From Enterococcus sp. DIV0660C (GTDB lineage: Bacteria > Bacillota > Bacilli > Lactobacillales > Enterococcaceae), in contig NZ_JAFLWA010000020.1 of NCBI RefSeq assembly GCF_017316125.1, forward strand, positions 43,082 to 107,081: a stretch of 64,000 nt of DNA, written 5' to 3'. A program made the position numbers and the translations under genes. Shown in pieces: positions 34,000 to 41,144 of this stretch (the stretch's first letter is position 1; every line of letters begins with the position of its first letter). The notes beneath the pieces are model-generated. The model was given only the letters and a program-made list of their open reading frames with translations, made no database searches and was not told the DNA's origin.

Positions 34000-34671
34000 T
34001 TACACTTCCTTTTTGTTAAATATGATTACAACGAATAATAAAAGAATAAAAGAAAGAATATATGGAATCATAATATAGATGCCACCCTTTAATAGATAAA
34101 AATATGGAAATATATACTGGAAGTACTTGACTAACATATTAGATGACTCTGTCACGTAAAGACCTATTGTTGGGAATAGTATCCCTACAAAAAGTCCCAT
34201 AAAATTGCTAAAATTTTCTTTCTTTATTAGTACAGACAATAGCATAACAATTGAAATAAAATAGGAAACCGCACTACACAGCATCCACAGTATATAAAAA
34301 CTAAATGTGACCCCTAAAATGCTTAACATACTGATATTTATCAGCATGCACATTGTCCAAAAAAGGAAAATCCCTAAAAATTTACCTACAATAAATTCCT
34401 CGCGAGAAACTTTAGATAGTATAAATTTCAATGTTCCATCAGCTATTTCTTTATTTAACACACTGTGAGAAAATATAGAGATCAACAGATAACCTAAAAT
34501 AAAGAAAATAATACGTAACCCTGCGTAAGCTTTTGGAATACCATCAATTGATAATTGACTAGTCAGCATATTCGATATATTATAATTAAAAAGGGCTATT
34601 AAGATTACTAATAGTATCATTTTTATATTAATTGCTAGATTTCTAAATTCCTCTTTTGCTACTGCAAACAT
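34000..34671 (-). CDS. ABC-2-type permease of the peptide operon
   Basis: A 223-residue protein with six predicted membrane helices and 'ADGTLKFILSKVSREEFIVGKFLGIFLFW', the cytosolic coupling segment seen in ABC-2 permeases. It starts behind AAAGGAG and is followed after 2 bp by its ATPase. The pair resembles the small exporters of phenol-soluble modulins and leaderless or lantibiotic immunity systems. It is the first gene after the peptide array; the right copy of the 25-bp inverted repeat lies between. Confidence 0.85.
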   Translation of the reverse strand: MFAVAKEEFRNLAINIKMILLVILIALFNYNISNMLTSQLSIDGIPKAYAGLRIIFFILGYLLISIFSHSVLNKEIADGTLKFILSKVSREEFIVGKFLGIFLFWTMCMLINISMLSILGVTFSFYILWMLCSAVSYFISIVMLLSVLIKKENFSNFMGLFVGILFPTIGLYVTESSNMLVKYFQYIFPYFYLLKGGIYIMIPYILSFILLLFVVIIFNKKEV

Positions 34672-34701
34672 ATAATTTCTCCTTTATTTTATGAGCGTAT
34701 G

Positions 34702-34726
34702 TTTGATCCAACAGAGCAGGGAAGAA
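34702..34726. repeat. 25-bp inverted repeat, copy 1 (downstream of peptide array)
   Basis: The core CAACAGAGCAGGGAAGAA (with TTTGATC before it) is the reverse complement, 24 of 25 positions, of the copy at 35454-35478. It lies between the third peptide gene and the permease gene. Confidence 0.9.
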
Positions 34727-34733
34727 GCTAAAA

Positions 34734-34940
34734 TTAAGCTAACCCTAGCAAACTTGCAATTTCATTAAGTACAGAAATTGAACATGTTGTTAATAGTTCA
34801 ATAACGGCTTCCAATCCTTTTTGCACTGCTTTTCCCATATCAGATCCTACTAATGTGTCGATTAGTGTTCGAAATGGTAATGGTAATGTATTCCAAGAAC
34901 TCATCAAATAAAGACCAATTTTAGTAATAAATGCTGTCAT
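34734..34940 (-). CDS. 68-residue amphipathic leaderless peptide, copy 3
   Basis: Identical to copy 1 except Ser instead of Asn at residue 63. Predicted helices are about 2-16, 23-32, 35-50 and 54-67, with an amphipathic pattern. There is one Cys (53), no signal peptide, no double-glycine leader, and a net charge near -1. An AGGAG site lies 8 nt before the ATG. It is the last member of a tandem triplet directly before an ABC exporter. The properties resemble acidic beta-type phenol-soluble modulins or leaderless bacteriocins, but I do not claim homology. Confidence 0.85.
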   Translation of the reverse strand: MTAFITKIGLYLMSSWNTLPLPFRTLIDTLVGSDMGKAVQKGLEAVIELLTTCSISVLNEIASLLGLA

Positions 34941-34978
34941 TTTCTCATCTCCTATAATTTTGATTAGCTATACAGTAA

Positions 34979-35185
34979 TTAAGCTAGTCCTAGTAAATTT
35001 GCAATTTGGTTAAGTACAGAAATTGAACATGTTGTTAATAGTTCAATAACGGCTTCCAATCCTTTTTGTACTGCTTTTCCCATGTCAGATCCTACTAATG
35101 TGTCGATTAGTGTTCGAAATGGTAATGGTAATGTATTCCAAGAACTTACCAAATAAGCACCAAGTTTAATAATAAATGCTGTCAT
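34979..35185 (-). CDS. 68-residue amphipathic leaderless peptide, copy 2 (variant N-terminus)
   Basis: Shares the invariant residues 14-59 with the other copies but differs at positions 6 (Ile), 8 (Leu), 10 (Ala), 13 (Val) and 60 (Gln). All changes are conservative and fall in the N-terminal and C-terminal helices. Net charge is about 0. It has the same AGGAG site and the same spacer. The variation pattern suggests that the centre is under constraint while the end helices are free to diverge, perhaps so that the three products assemble together. Confidence 0.85.
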   Translation of the reverse strand: MTAFIIKLGAYLVSSWNTLPLPFRTLIDTLVGSDMGKAVQKGLEAVIELLTTCSISVLNQIANLLGLA

Positions 35186-35223
35186 TTTCTCATCTCCTAT
35201 AATTTTGATTAGCTAGATAATAA

Positions 35224-35430
35224 TTAAGCTAGTCCTAGTAAATTTGCAATTTCATTAAGTACAGAAATTGAACATGTTGTTAATAGTTCAATAACGGCTT
35301 CCAATCCTTTTTGCACTGCTTTTCCCATGTCAGATCCTACTAATGTGTCGATTAGTGTCCGAAATGGTAATGGCAATGTATTCCAAGAACTCATCAAATA
35401 AAGACCAATTTTCGTAATAAATGCTGTCAT
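35224..35430 (-). CDS. 68-residue amphipathic leaderless peptide, copy 1
   Basis: The first gene of the operon. It begins MTAFITKIGLYL and ends NEIANLLGLA, with Trp 16, a Pro-rich turn at 20-22 (PLP) and a single Cys 53. No Sec signal or GG-type leader is visible, so the product must leave the cell through the ABC exporter or the insertase, or act inside. An AGGAGGTGAGAAA site lies immediately upstream. The mRNA leader contains the left copy of the 25-bp inverted repeat. Antibacterial, cytolytic or signalling activity is inference from gene context. Confidence 0.87.
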   Translation of the reverse strand: MTAFITKIGLYLMSSWNTLPLPFRTLIDTLVGSDMGKAVQKGLEAVIELLTTCSISVLNEIANLLGLA

Positions 35431-35453
35431 TTTCTCACCTCCTATGATTTCAT

Positions 35454-35478
35454 TTCTTCCCTGCTCTGTTGAATCAAA
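35454..35478. repeat. 25-bp inverted repeat, copy 2 (upstream of peptide array)
   Basis: Reverse complement of 34702-34726 with a single mismatch. It lies about 24-48 bp before the first peptide start, in the presumed 5' UTR. The two copies enclose all three peptide genes and nothing else. Confidence 0.9.
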
Positions 35479-35527
35479 GAATACTTTTTATTACTTTTTA
35501 AGAATAACCTTTTCTGTTAACATTTGT

Positions 35528-35545
35528 TTATTTTGTACAAAATAA
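35528..35545. promoter_or_regulatory. 18-bp perfect palindrome, candidate Rgg operator
   Basis: TTATTTTGTACAAAATAA is perfectly self-complementary. It lies about 100 bp before the first peptide gene and 25 bp after the stop of the Rgg-like regulator gene. A second, shorter palindrome TGAATA-C-TATTCA (35564-35576) overlaps the regulator's stop. No convincing -35 box was found, consistent with activator-dependent transcription; a TATTCT -10-like box lies downstream. Confidence 0.55.
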
Positions 35546-35569
35546 TGACACGCCTGATTTTAGTGAATA

Positions 35570-36481
35570 CTATTCATCAAAAACCTTATGTTTTTTGATA
35601 GTACTGCTTTCTGTTAAAAGCATTCCAATCCTCTCTATGACCGATTTGGTCGTTAACTCCATATATTGTTCATCGAACATAGATAAAATCTCTATGTAAT
35701 AAGTGATTTCAATTATGTTCGTCTTAGTCTTGTCTCTTCTACGTACATATATTTCTTTTAGAATCCTTTCTATAACTAACTCATAGAAATTTCTACCCGA
35801 TCTACTATCTCGTTCAATTAATGCTAAACATTCTGGAATAATTTCAAACAACTTATGTTTCAAACAAACGATAACCAAGTTTATAATGTTTTTATTTGAT
35901 GAATATCTGTAATTTTTATATTTTGTATATTGTTTTAATTTTTTTAAAACATAGTTCTTTTTATGGTTGATATATTCCTTAGGAAAAATAAATAAGATAG
36001 TGCAGAACATCTGAAGTTCAAATGCCCCCCAAGTTTCACACTTGTTTAAATAAGCCATTAATTCCACTATATACTTCTCATCTTTTTTTTCTAATTTAGA
36101 AAAATCACAATTTTTACTTAATAAATTTTTTGAATAAACGTACATGTACAAATAAAAAATATCTTGACTCTCTAAATACTTTTTTTCTAAAACTTTTATA
36201 AAAATTCTTAGTTTGTGTTTGTTTCCTTCGATATTTACTTGTTCAAAATAATTACTTACAGTTTGTTTATCATTTATTCTATTTGAGTTTGTTAGAAACA
36301 AGAATTCATTAATATCAACATTTAATCTATCCAAGTAAGAAACAATAACCTCAAATGAGGGTCTGGATATCCCTGCTTCAAAGTTTGCCAAAGTTGTTCT
36401 AGATGTTATCCCATCAGTCAACTGTTTTTGTGTGATTCCTCGTTCCAAACGCATAGTTTTCATTAATTCCCCATACTCCAA
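35570..36481 (-). CDS. Rgg/GadR/MutR-family transcriptional regulator
   Basis: A regulator of about 303 residues. Residues about 1-60 form an XRE helix-turn-helix ('RLERGITQKQLTDGITSRTTLANFEAGISRPS') followed by 'LNVDINEFLFL', the standard Rgg N-terminus. The remaining ~240 residues are all-helical, TPR-like, as in peptide-pheromone-binding Rgg proteins. A frame from ATG 36523 is open but has no ribosome binding site. The TTG at 36481 is preceded by GCGAGGTG at 5 nt and gives the typical 'MEYGELMK' start, so I chose it. It lies upstream of and co-directional with the peptide operon and probably controls it, as MutR controls mutacin genes. The gene is AT-rich. Confidence 0.85.
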   Translation of the reverse strand: MEYGELMKTMRLERGITQKQLTDGITSRTTLANFEAGISRPSFEVIVSYLDRLNVDINEFLFLTNSNRINDKQTVSNYFEQVNIEGNKHKLRIFIKVLEKKYLESQDIFYLYMYVYSKNLLSKNCDFSKLEKKDEKYIVELMAYLNKCETWGAFELQMFCTILFIFPKEYINHKKNYVLKKLKQYTKYKNYRYSSNKNIINLVIVCLKHKLFEIIPECLALIERDSRSGRNFYELVIERILKEIYVRRRDKTKTNIIEITYYIEILSMFDEQYMELTTKSVIERIGMLLTESSTIKKHKVFDE

Positions 36482-36606
36482 AAGAACACCTCGCAATCTT
36501 AATAAATCGCTAAATAAATCCATTTTAAATAAAAGAACACTTTAAGGTTATAAAAATATCAAAAAACACTTCAAAAAAAACATAATTATATATATATTAT
36601 TGCATC

Positions 36607-36693
36607 TTATCCCTCCTCAAATAAAATTATATGTATATATTTCAAAAATAAAAAATATTTCATAAGATAGTATTTTTTTATCTTAAGTGTCAT
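36607..36693 (-). CDS. Possible short hydrophobic pheromone peptide (SHP-like), 28 aa
   Basis: A 28-codon frame 126 nt upstream of the Rgg-like gene on the same strand. It has a basic start (MTLKIKKYY), a hydrophobic middle and a C-terminus HIILFEEG. This resembles SHP pheromone precursors (basic N-terminus, hydrophobic core, acidic/Gly-ending C-terminal octapeptide) that pair with Rgg proteins. No convincing ribosome binding site precedes the ATG, and the region is very AT-rich, so it could be chance. Confidence 0.3.
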   Translation of the reverse strand: MTLKIKKYYLMKYFLFLKYIHIILFEEG

Positions 36694-36898
36694 TTTTTCT
36701 ATTTATAATAAATAAAAAGCTTACTAAATGCGCTTTCAAAGCGTTTTTTATTATTTTTTACGACCATACAATTTGATAATATCCAAAGATGAACTTTGAT
36801 ATAAAACTTTTATCATTTTCATTTCAAATGAAATCCATTTCTTTTATTGTTTGTTTTGAAATAATATTCAATAGTTAAAAAATAACTATTTATAAATA
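36694..36898. other. AT-rich intergenic region, no firm gene
   Basis: Between the peptide system and truA. It holds a small plus-strand stem CGCTTTCAAAGCG with a T run (36731-36752) and a few short frames without ribosome binding sites. Nothing else was identified. Confidence 0.4.
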
Positions 36899-36929
36899 AT
36901 AAAAAAACCGAAGTGACTAATCACTTCGG
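36899..36929 (-). terminator. Terminator after truA
   Basis: CCGAAGTGA (36908-36916) pairs with TCACTTCGG (36921-36929), with CTAA loop and a T run on the minus strand. Confidence 0.85.
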
Positions 36930-37017
36930 AAATATCAAGCGTTTGATGTACCCTCTCAGTTTCGACCAACTATTTAACCCCTGAAAATTTTAGTTAATTC
37001 TTTTATTAACAACTAGC

Positions 37018-37758
37018 TCAAATATAATACACTTCATCAAGAAACAGTCCTTGCGCCGGCACGGTTTCTCCCGCACTTTTTCGCACTTTTTGTTCAAAAA
37101 TCTCCTCAATAGCATCCACTGGCATTTTTCCTGCACCAATCTCTAACAATGTTCCCATCATGATTCGAACCATTTTATATAAAAAACCATTGCCAACAAA
37201 AGTGAAATGAAGCATACCTCCGTCTTTTTCAATCGTAATTTTTTCAATTGTTCTTGTTGTAGATTTCTTACTCTTCTTCAAGGCAGAAAAACCAATAAAA
37301 TCATGTGTACCTACTAATCGTTTACAAGCCTCGTTCATCTTATCCAAATCTAATTCTTGTGGAACATAAAAGCTATGATAACGTTCAAAAGCTGTTGGAA
37401 TTGGGTTGTTCCAAACGTAATAGCTATACTGCTTCCCACTGGCATTGTAACGAGCATGGAATCTTTCAGGTACTTCTTCAACCTTCTTAACGACAATATC
37501 GCCAGGTAAAAAACGATTCAAAAATTCACACATTGTTACTCGGTCCATTGTGGATTCTGTCTTAAAATTAGCAACTTGTCCTCTGGCATGTGCACCAGCA
37601 TCTGTACGCCCTGAACCAATAATCTCAATCGGTTCACCCGTCATTTGTTTTAATACGGCTTCAATTTTACCTTGGATCGTTTTATCTGAATCCCCAAGAC
37701 GTTGCCAACCAAGATAACGACGCCCATCATACTCGATTGTTAGTTTGATATTTCTCAT
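37018..37758 (-). CDS. truA: tRNA pseudouridine(38-40) synthase TruA
   Basis: A 246-residue enzyme that isomerises uridines 38-40 in tRNA anticodon arms. The catalytic Asp is in 'GSGRTDAGAHARGQ'. 'YDGRRYLGWQRL' at the N-terminus and 'FLYKMVRIMMGTLLEIGAGK' near the C-terminus are family hallmarks. The start at 37758 has AGAGGAGC upstream; 15 further in-frame codons before it are rejected. It stands alone with its own terminator. Confidence 0.95.
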   Translation of the reverse strand: MRNIKLTIEYDGRRYLGWQRLGDSDKTIQGKIEAVLKQMTGEPIEIIGSGRTDAGAHARGQVANFKTESTMDRVTMCEFLNRFLPGDIVVKKVEEVPERFHARYNASGKQYSYYVWNNPIPTAFERYHSFYVPQELDLDKMNEACKRLVGTHDFIGFSALKKSKKSTTRTIEKITIEKDGGMLHFTFVGNGFLYKMVRIMMGTLLEIGAGKMPVDAIEEIFEQKVRKSAGETVPAQGLFLDEVYYI

Positions 37759-37891
37759 TTTCTTGCTCCTCTTATTATGAATGATGCGTTGTGAATAACG
37801 CAAAATCGTTTCTTAACTCATCGCTCATTATACCAAAGATCATTGCTGGTATTAAAAAAAACAACTGTTTTCTACTAATAACTTTCCTGCG

Positions 37892-38220
37892 CTAATAAAA
37901 AACAATCAGAACAGCAATCACCTTAGGAGCAATGGCTGCTAAAATCTGTGTCGATTATTCATATTCACTCATAATCAACAAAAACTCTGCTTTTTCTAAT
38001 TGCTCGTCCAGTTATGTATTGATTACATTTATCAAAGAAAAAAGTTCGACCAATGAAAAATTGATTCGACTATATAATTTGATCAAAACTTTTAACGAAG
38101 AACTTGACCATTATTCTCAAATTTACTCAATGTCGCTTACATACATAATCCTTCAGAAAACACTTTTTGAGATAAATTCGCAGCCTTTCTAGCCGTAATA
38201 AATTTTTCAATGTTCCTCAT
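37892..38220 (-). pseudogene. Decayed XRE/Rgg-like regulator gene
   Basis: The minus strand begins MRNIEKFITARKAANLSQKV and continues 'FSEGLCM-stop-ATLSKFENNGQV'. After a frameshift near 38100 it reads 'SSLKVLIKLYSRINFSLVELFSLI'. This is the helix-turn-helix of an XRE regulator interrupted by an in-frame TAA (38139-38137), a frameshift and further stops (38014, 37957, 37894). The remaining ~50 codons no longer resemble a domain, and the C-terminal ~180 residues expected of such regulators are absent. The plus-strand frame here is only its shadow. Confidence 0.7.
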
Positions 38221-38435
38221 TTTAGCTTCAATCAGACCTCACAACAAAATCATTTCTGTCTCGATTTTAACAAGTTTTCTTTGGGAACACTCCAATTGAT
38301 TAAGATATCTGATACTTTTAACTGCTATTCATCCGATAAAGTATTCGCTTTTATCCATGTAAAAAAAAAAGAATAAAAACCATTTTTTGACGCTAATCCT
38401 TCTAGATAATTAGCTAAAAAAAGAACAAAAACAAA
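38221..38435. other. Intergenic stretch, nothing identified
   Basis: AT-rich DNA upstream of the decayed regulator and downstream of the mannosidase operon. No gene or structured element was recognised. Confidence 0.4.
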
Positions 38436-38478
38436 ATAAAAAAAGGACTCGGTGAGAATGCTGACAGAGTCCTTTTTT
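38436..38478. terminator. Terminator of the mannosylglycerate-type operon
   Basis: GGACTC (38445-38450) and GAGTCC (38467-38472), flanked by A and T runs, form the core of a hairpin after the GH38 gene. Confidence 0.7.
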
Positions 38479-38511
38479 GCCATTTGTTTTTGAATAATAT
38501 TTAGTTATTTT

Positions 38512-41124
38512 CTAGTTACTTTCTTCTATAGTTATTAAAAGAGATAAATAGTCATAAGGTTGGATCGTTGTTAACTCTTGTTTTCTTTCAATTGCATTTA
38601 CCACGTCACCCATTTTCAAAATTTCTTTTGGCAAAGTAACTTCTTTTGCTGTTGGGTTAGCGAAACGAACTACATAATGCCCTTCATTAAAGTAGGATGG
38701 GTAAATGGCTGACACGAGTAATTCTTCGGGAAATTCAATCAATGAAAACTCTCTTGGGATAGTTAACTCGTTTTGCAATGGCCAAATCTTATTGTCTATC
38801 CGATGAATAAAGACGTTTAAACTTTGCTTTTGATAGGAAATCGACTGATCTAAACGTGACTCGGTTAGTTTGGCTACTTTCCATTCATCAAACGCACCCT
38901 GACTGACTGTAAATCCAAAAGTAAAGTGATGTTCACCTATTTCCTGTGCTAATGGTGTTTGCATCATAATATGCCCTTCATTAGTCGTATCACCGGAAGC
39001 ACGTCCTGGACGCCATCCAAGGTTGGGTTTTCCAAGTTCACCAGTTGTTGCCATCAATGTGATGTATAATTTTCGGCCGATTCGTTCATACTCTTTCAGA
39101 CCATCTGCATAGACGGTTAAATAAGAATCCTCATTTACAACCGAGATACTTTTATCAAAAATTTCTAAATTCACGGGCTTTTCAACCATTCGTTCTTGCC
39201 AATCTACAGGAATAACAGCAGGTTTATTTTCGATAAAACCATTTTGAATTTGAGCAATCGATTTCTCTGAGTCATCTAGAACATTCACGGCCATTCGAAT
39301 ACGATGCGAGTAAATAGTATTTTTTATTGCAATAGTACCTTCCACAACATCGCCAGCACCAATGCTTAGCGTGATTTCGTAGTCCAATTCTATTTTCTCT
39401 GGATGTTCTGCTAATCGATCTTCCAAATTTTTCGGTAGCTTAGTCTTTCCAGTAATAATCAAAGTTTCTTTAGAAGAATCCAGTAACACTTCTGCTTTGT
39501 CAAAGTTCAAAGGTACTTCGTGATCTCCTTCAAGTGGTGAATAATCATACGTATCGCCAGCATTTCCTGAATCAACCAAACGAATAAAATCAGTGTATTC
39601 AACATCGCCGACTGTTAGGATCAGAGAGCCTTCGCTAAAAGTAATGGCTAATGCACCATTTTTGATTTCCGTCTTATTCGTTTTTATAGCTTTCTCTAGT
39701 TCAGCTTCACTCTCCTCGAATTCAACAATCGTATATCCTAATGCGGGAACTTCTACTTCTACTTTGACATCCAGCTCGTAGTAAGCTGGTTCGTCAAAAT
39801 ATTCATATCCAATAGCCGTCATCCGATAAGCATTTTGACGTTCAGGATAAAATAGTTCTTTTTCAACAATGGCATAAGAGCTTTCTTTGAATTGAATTTT
39901 TTTTGAAGGAGCAACAATATGAACCGTTTTTGGTCCTTGATACTTTGTCGTTGTCGTATTGAATACTAAAACTTGATTAGCATCTAAATCTAAAGCATCT
40001 GCGATTCGTTTGACGATTAAGTTTTCTATTCCATCTGCGATTTCATTAGCTTCCTTGATCCTATGGTTGATATCCTCCATGACATTATCAGAGACACATC
40101 CACCAATGCTATCATGCGCTTGATTTTCTAACACTTTTTTCCATAAACGACGCAGCACCCCTCTCCCAATACGAATCCCATTTTTTTCAGCAATCAGCAT
40201 CAATGGTTCAATCCGTTTCAAGATCTTTTGTTCGAGTTTGAAATTAGCTAATTTCATCTGTGTTCGAACAGAACCAATCGAACGATGAACACGAGAGTAA
40301 ACAGGTTGTCTCAATTCTCCTTCGTAATGTGGTAAGTTCTTTTTACTGCGAATGACTTCCACATAAGAAGGATAATCCGAAATTACATTGTCATACTTAC
40401 TTGAACGATTAATTTCATTGATGATTTGATCAAAATTAAGTACCATTGACTTTTGATCCACACCAGATGGAACCAAGATATCTTCATTATTCCCATGCGT
40501 ATGAAGCATTTCCACCGCAACATCCAACTTGTCTTTCACAAACTTCGGCACATCATGAATGGCATCAAGATTCATCATGCCAGTCATATATCCATACGGA
40601 AAGTTCATCGCATAAACAATTTTATCTCCTAAACCTTTCCAAATAAAATAGGGTGACGGTGTCATCGTTTCGAAATTCAATCCCCGCCAGCACATAAAAT
40701 TATCAATTTCTACTTGCTGCAATAAGGTTGGTAAGTTTGCATTAAACCCAAATGTATCCGGTAAATAGCCCACCATCATTGGTTCACCATATTTATTGAT
40801 GGTGTCGCTGATACCGATCATTAAATTACGCAAAATTGACTCTGCATCAACTAACAAAGCATCTGTTTGCGCGTACCAAGGACCGACAAAGAGCCGACCT
40901 TCTTTCATTAATCGTTGAATTGTTTCTAGTTTCTCAGGATTGACTTCAACATATTCATCAACGATAGACGTTTGACCATCCAAACAAAAATTCACGTTTG
41001 GGTTACGTTCTAATTCATCCAAAGCTTCAGTAAACACTTGATCGGATAATACGATAGCATCTTCTTTTGTAAAATACCACTCGCGATCCCAATGAGTATG
41101 TTGAATGACGTGTGCTTTTACCAT
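38512..41124 (-). CDS. mngB: GH38 alpha-mannosidase, MngB-like mannosylglycerate hydrolase
   Basis: An 870-residue cytosolic enzyme, the usual size for bacterial GH38. Zinc-site and catalytic elements are visible: 'HTHWDREWYF' at residues 9-18, 'GYLPDTFGFNANLP' with the nucleophile Asp, 'LHTHGNNEDI' and 'ENQAHDSIGGC'. In E. coli, MngB hydrolyses 2-O-(6-phospho-alpha-mannosyl)-D-glycerate imported by the MngA PTS. Here the matching fructose-family EIIC, EIIB and EIIA and a PRD activator precede it in one operon, which supports that reading. Other alpha-mannosides remain possible. Confidence 0.85.
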   Translation of the reverse strand: MVKAHVIQHTHWDREWYFTKEDAIVLSDQVFTEALDELERNPNVNFCLDGQTSIVDEYVEVNPEKLETIQRLMKEGRLFVGPWYAQTDALLVDAESILRNLMIGISDTINKYGEPMMVGYLPDTFGFNANLPTLLQQVEIDNFMCWRGLNFETMTPSPYFIWKGLGDKIVYAMNFPYGYMTGMMNLDAIHDVPKFVKDKLDVAVEMLHTHGNNEDILVPSGVDQKSMVLNFDQIINEINRSSKYDNVISDYPSYVEVIRSKKNLPHYEGELRQPVYSRVHRSIGSVRTQMKLANFKLEQKILKRIEPLMLIAEKNGIRIGRGVLRRLWKKVLENQAHDSIGGCVSDNVMEDINHRIKEANEIADGIENLIVKRIADALDLDANQVLVFNTTTTKYQGPKTVHIVAPSKKIQFKESSYAIVEKELFYPERQNAYRMTAIGYEYFDEPAYYELDVKVEVEVPALGYTIVEFEESEAELEKAIKTNKTEIKNGALAITFSEGSLILTVGDVEYTDFIRLVDSGNAGDTYDYSPLEGDHEVPLNFDKAEVLLDSSKETLIITGKTKLPKNLEDRLAEHPEKIELDYEITLSIGAGDVVEGTIAIKNTIYSHRIRMAVNVLDDSEKSIAQIQNGFIENKPAVIPVDWQERMVEKPVNLEIFDKSISVVNEDSYLTVYADGLKEYERIGRKLYITLMATTGELGKPNLGWRPGRASGDTTNEGHIMMQTPLAQEIGEHHFTFGFTVSQGAFDEWKVAKLTESRLDQSISYQKQSLNVFIHRIDNKIWPLQNELTIPREFSLIEFPEELLVSAIYPSYFNEGHYVVRFANPTAKEVTLPKEILKMGDVVNAIERKQELTTIQPYDYLSLLITIEESN

Positions 41125-41144
41125 TTACGATTGCCCTACTTTCT

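Larger units (their letters stand above)
34734..35464 (-). repeat. Three tandem copies of a 245-bp unit (peptide gene plus RBS spacer)
   Basis: Start codons lie at 35430, 35185 and 34940, exactly 245 bp apart. Both coding parts and the spacers carrying AGGAGATGAGAAA are nearly identical, so the array arose by recent tandem duplication or is kept uniform by gene conversion. Confidence 0.9.

Noticed and set aside
34734..35430. Lantibiotic or circular bacteriocin precursors
   Set aside because: Only one Cys and no leader, no LanB/LanC/LanM or cyclisation-associated genes, and the peptides are not cationic. PSM-like or leaderless fits better but is unproven.
34702..35478. Insertion sequence or transposon bounded by the 25-bp repeats
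   Set aside because: No transposase or integrase lies inside and no target-site duplication was visible; kept only as an unexplained inverted repeat.
36600..36625. Strong AGGAGG followed by ATG CAA TAA on the minus strand as a leader peptide gene
   Set aside because: Encodes only two residues; the AGGAGG is more simply explained as part of the 28-codon frame or chance.
36790..36879. 29-codon hydrophobic plus-strand frame near the Rgg gene as pheromone
   Set aside because: No ribosome binding site and C-terminus unlike SHP peptides; the minus-strand 28-codon frame is a better candidate.
37932..38192. Plus-strand open frame of 86 codons
   Set aside because: It is the complement of a decayed minus-strand helix-turn-helix gene; its AGGAG is too close to the ATG and the product looks random.
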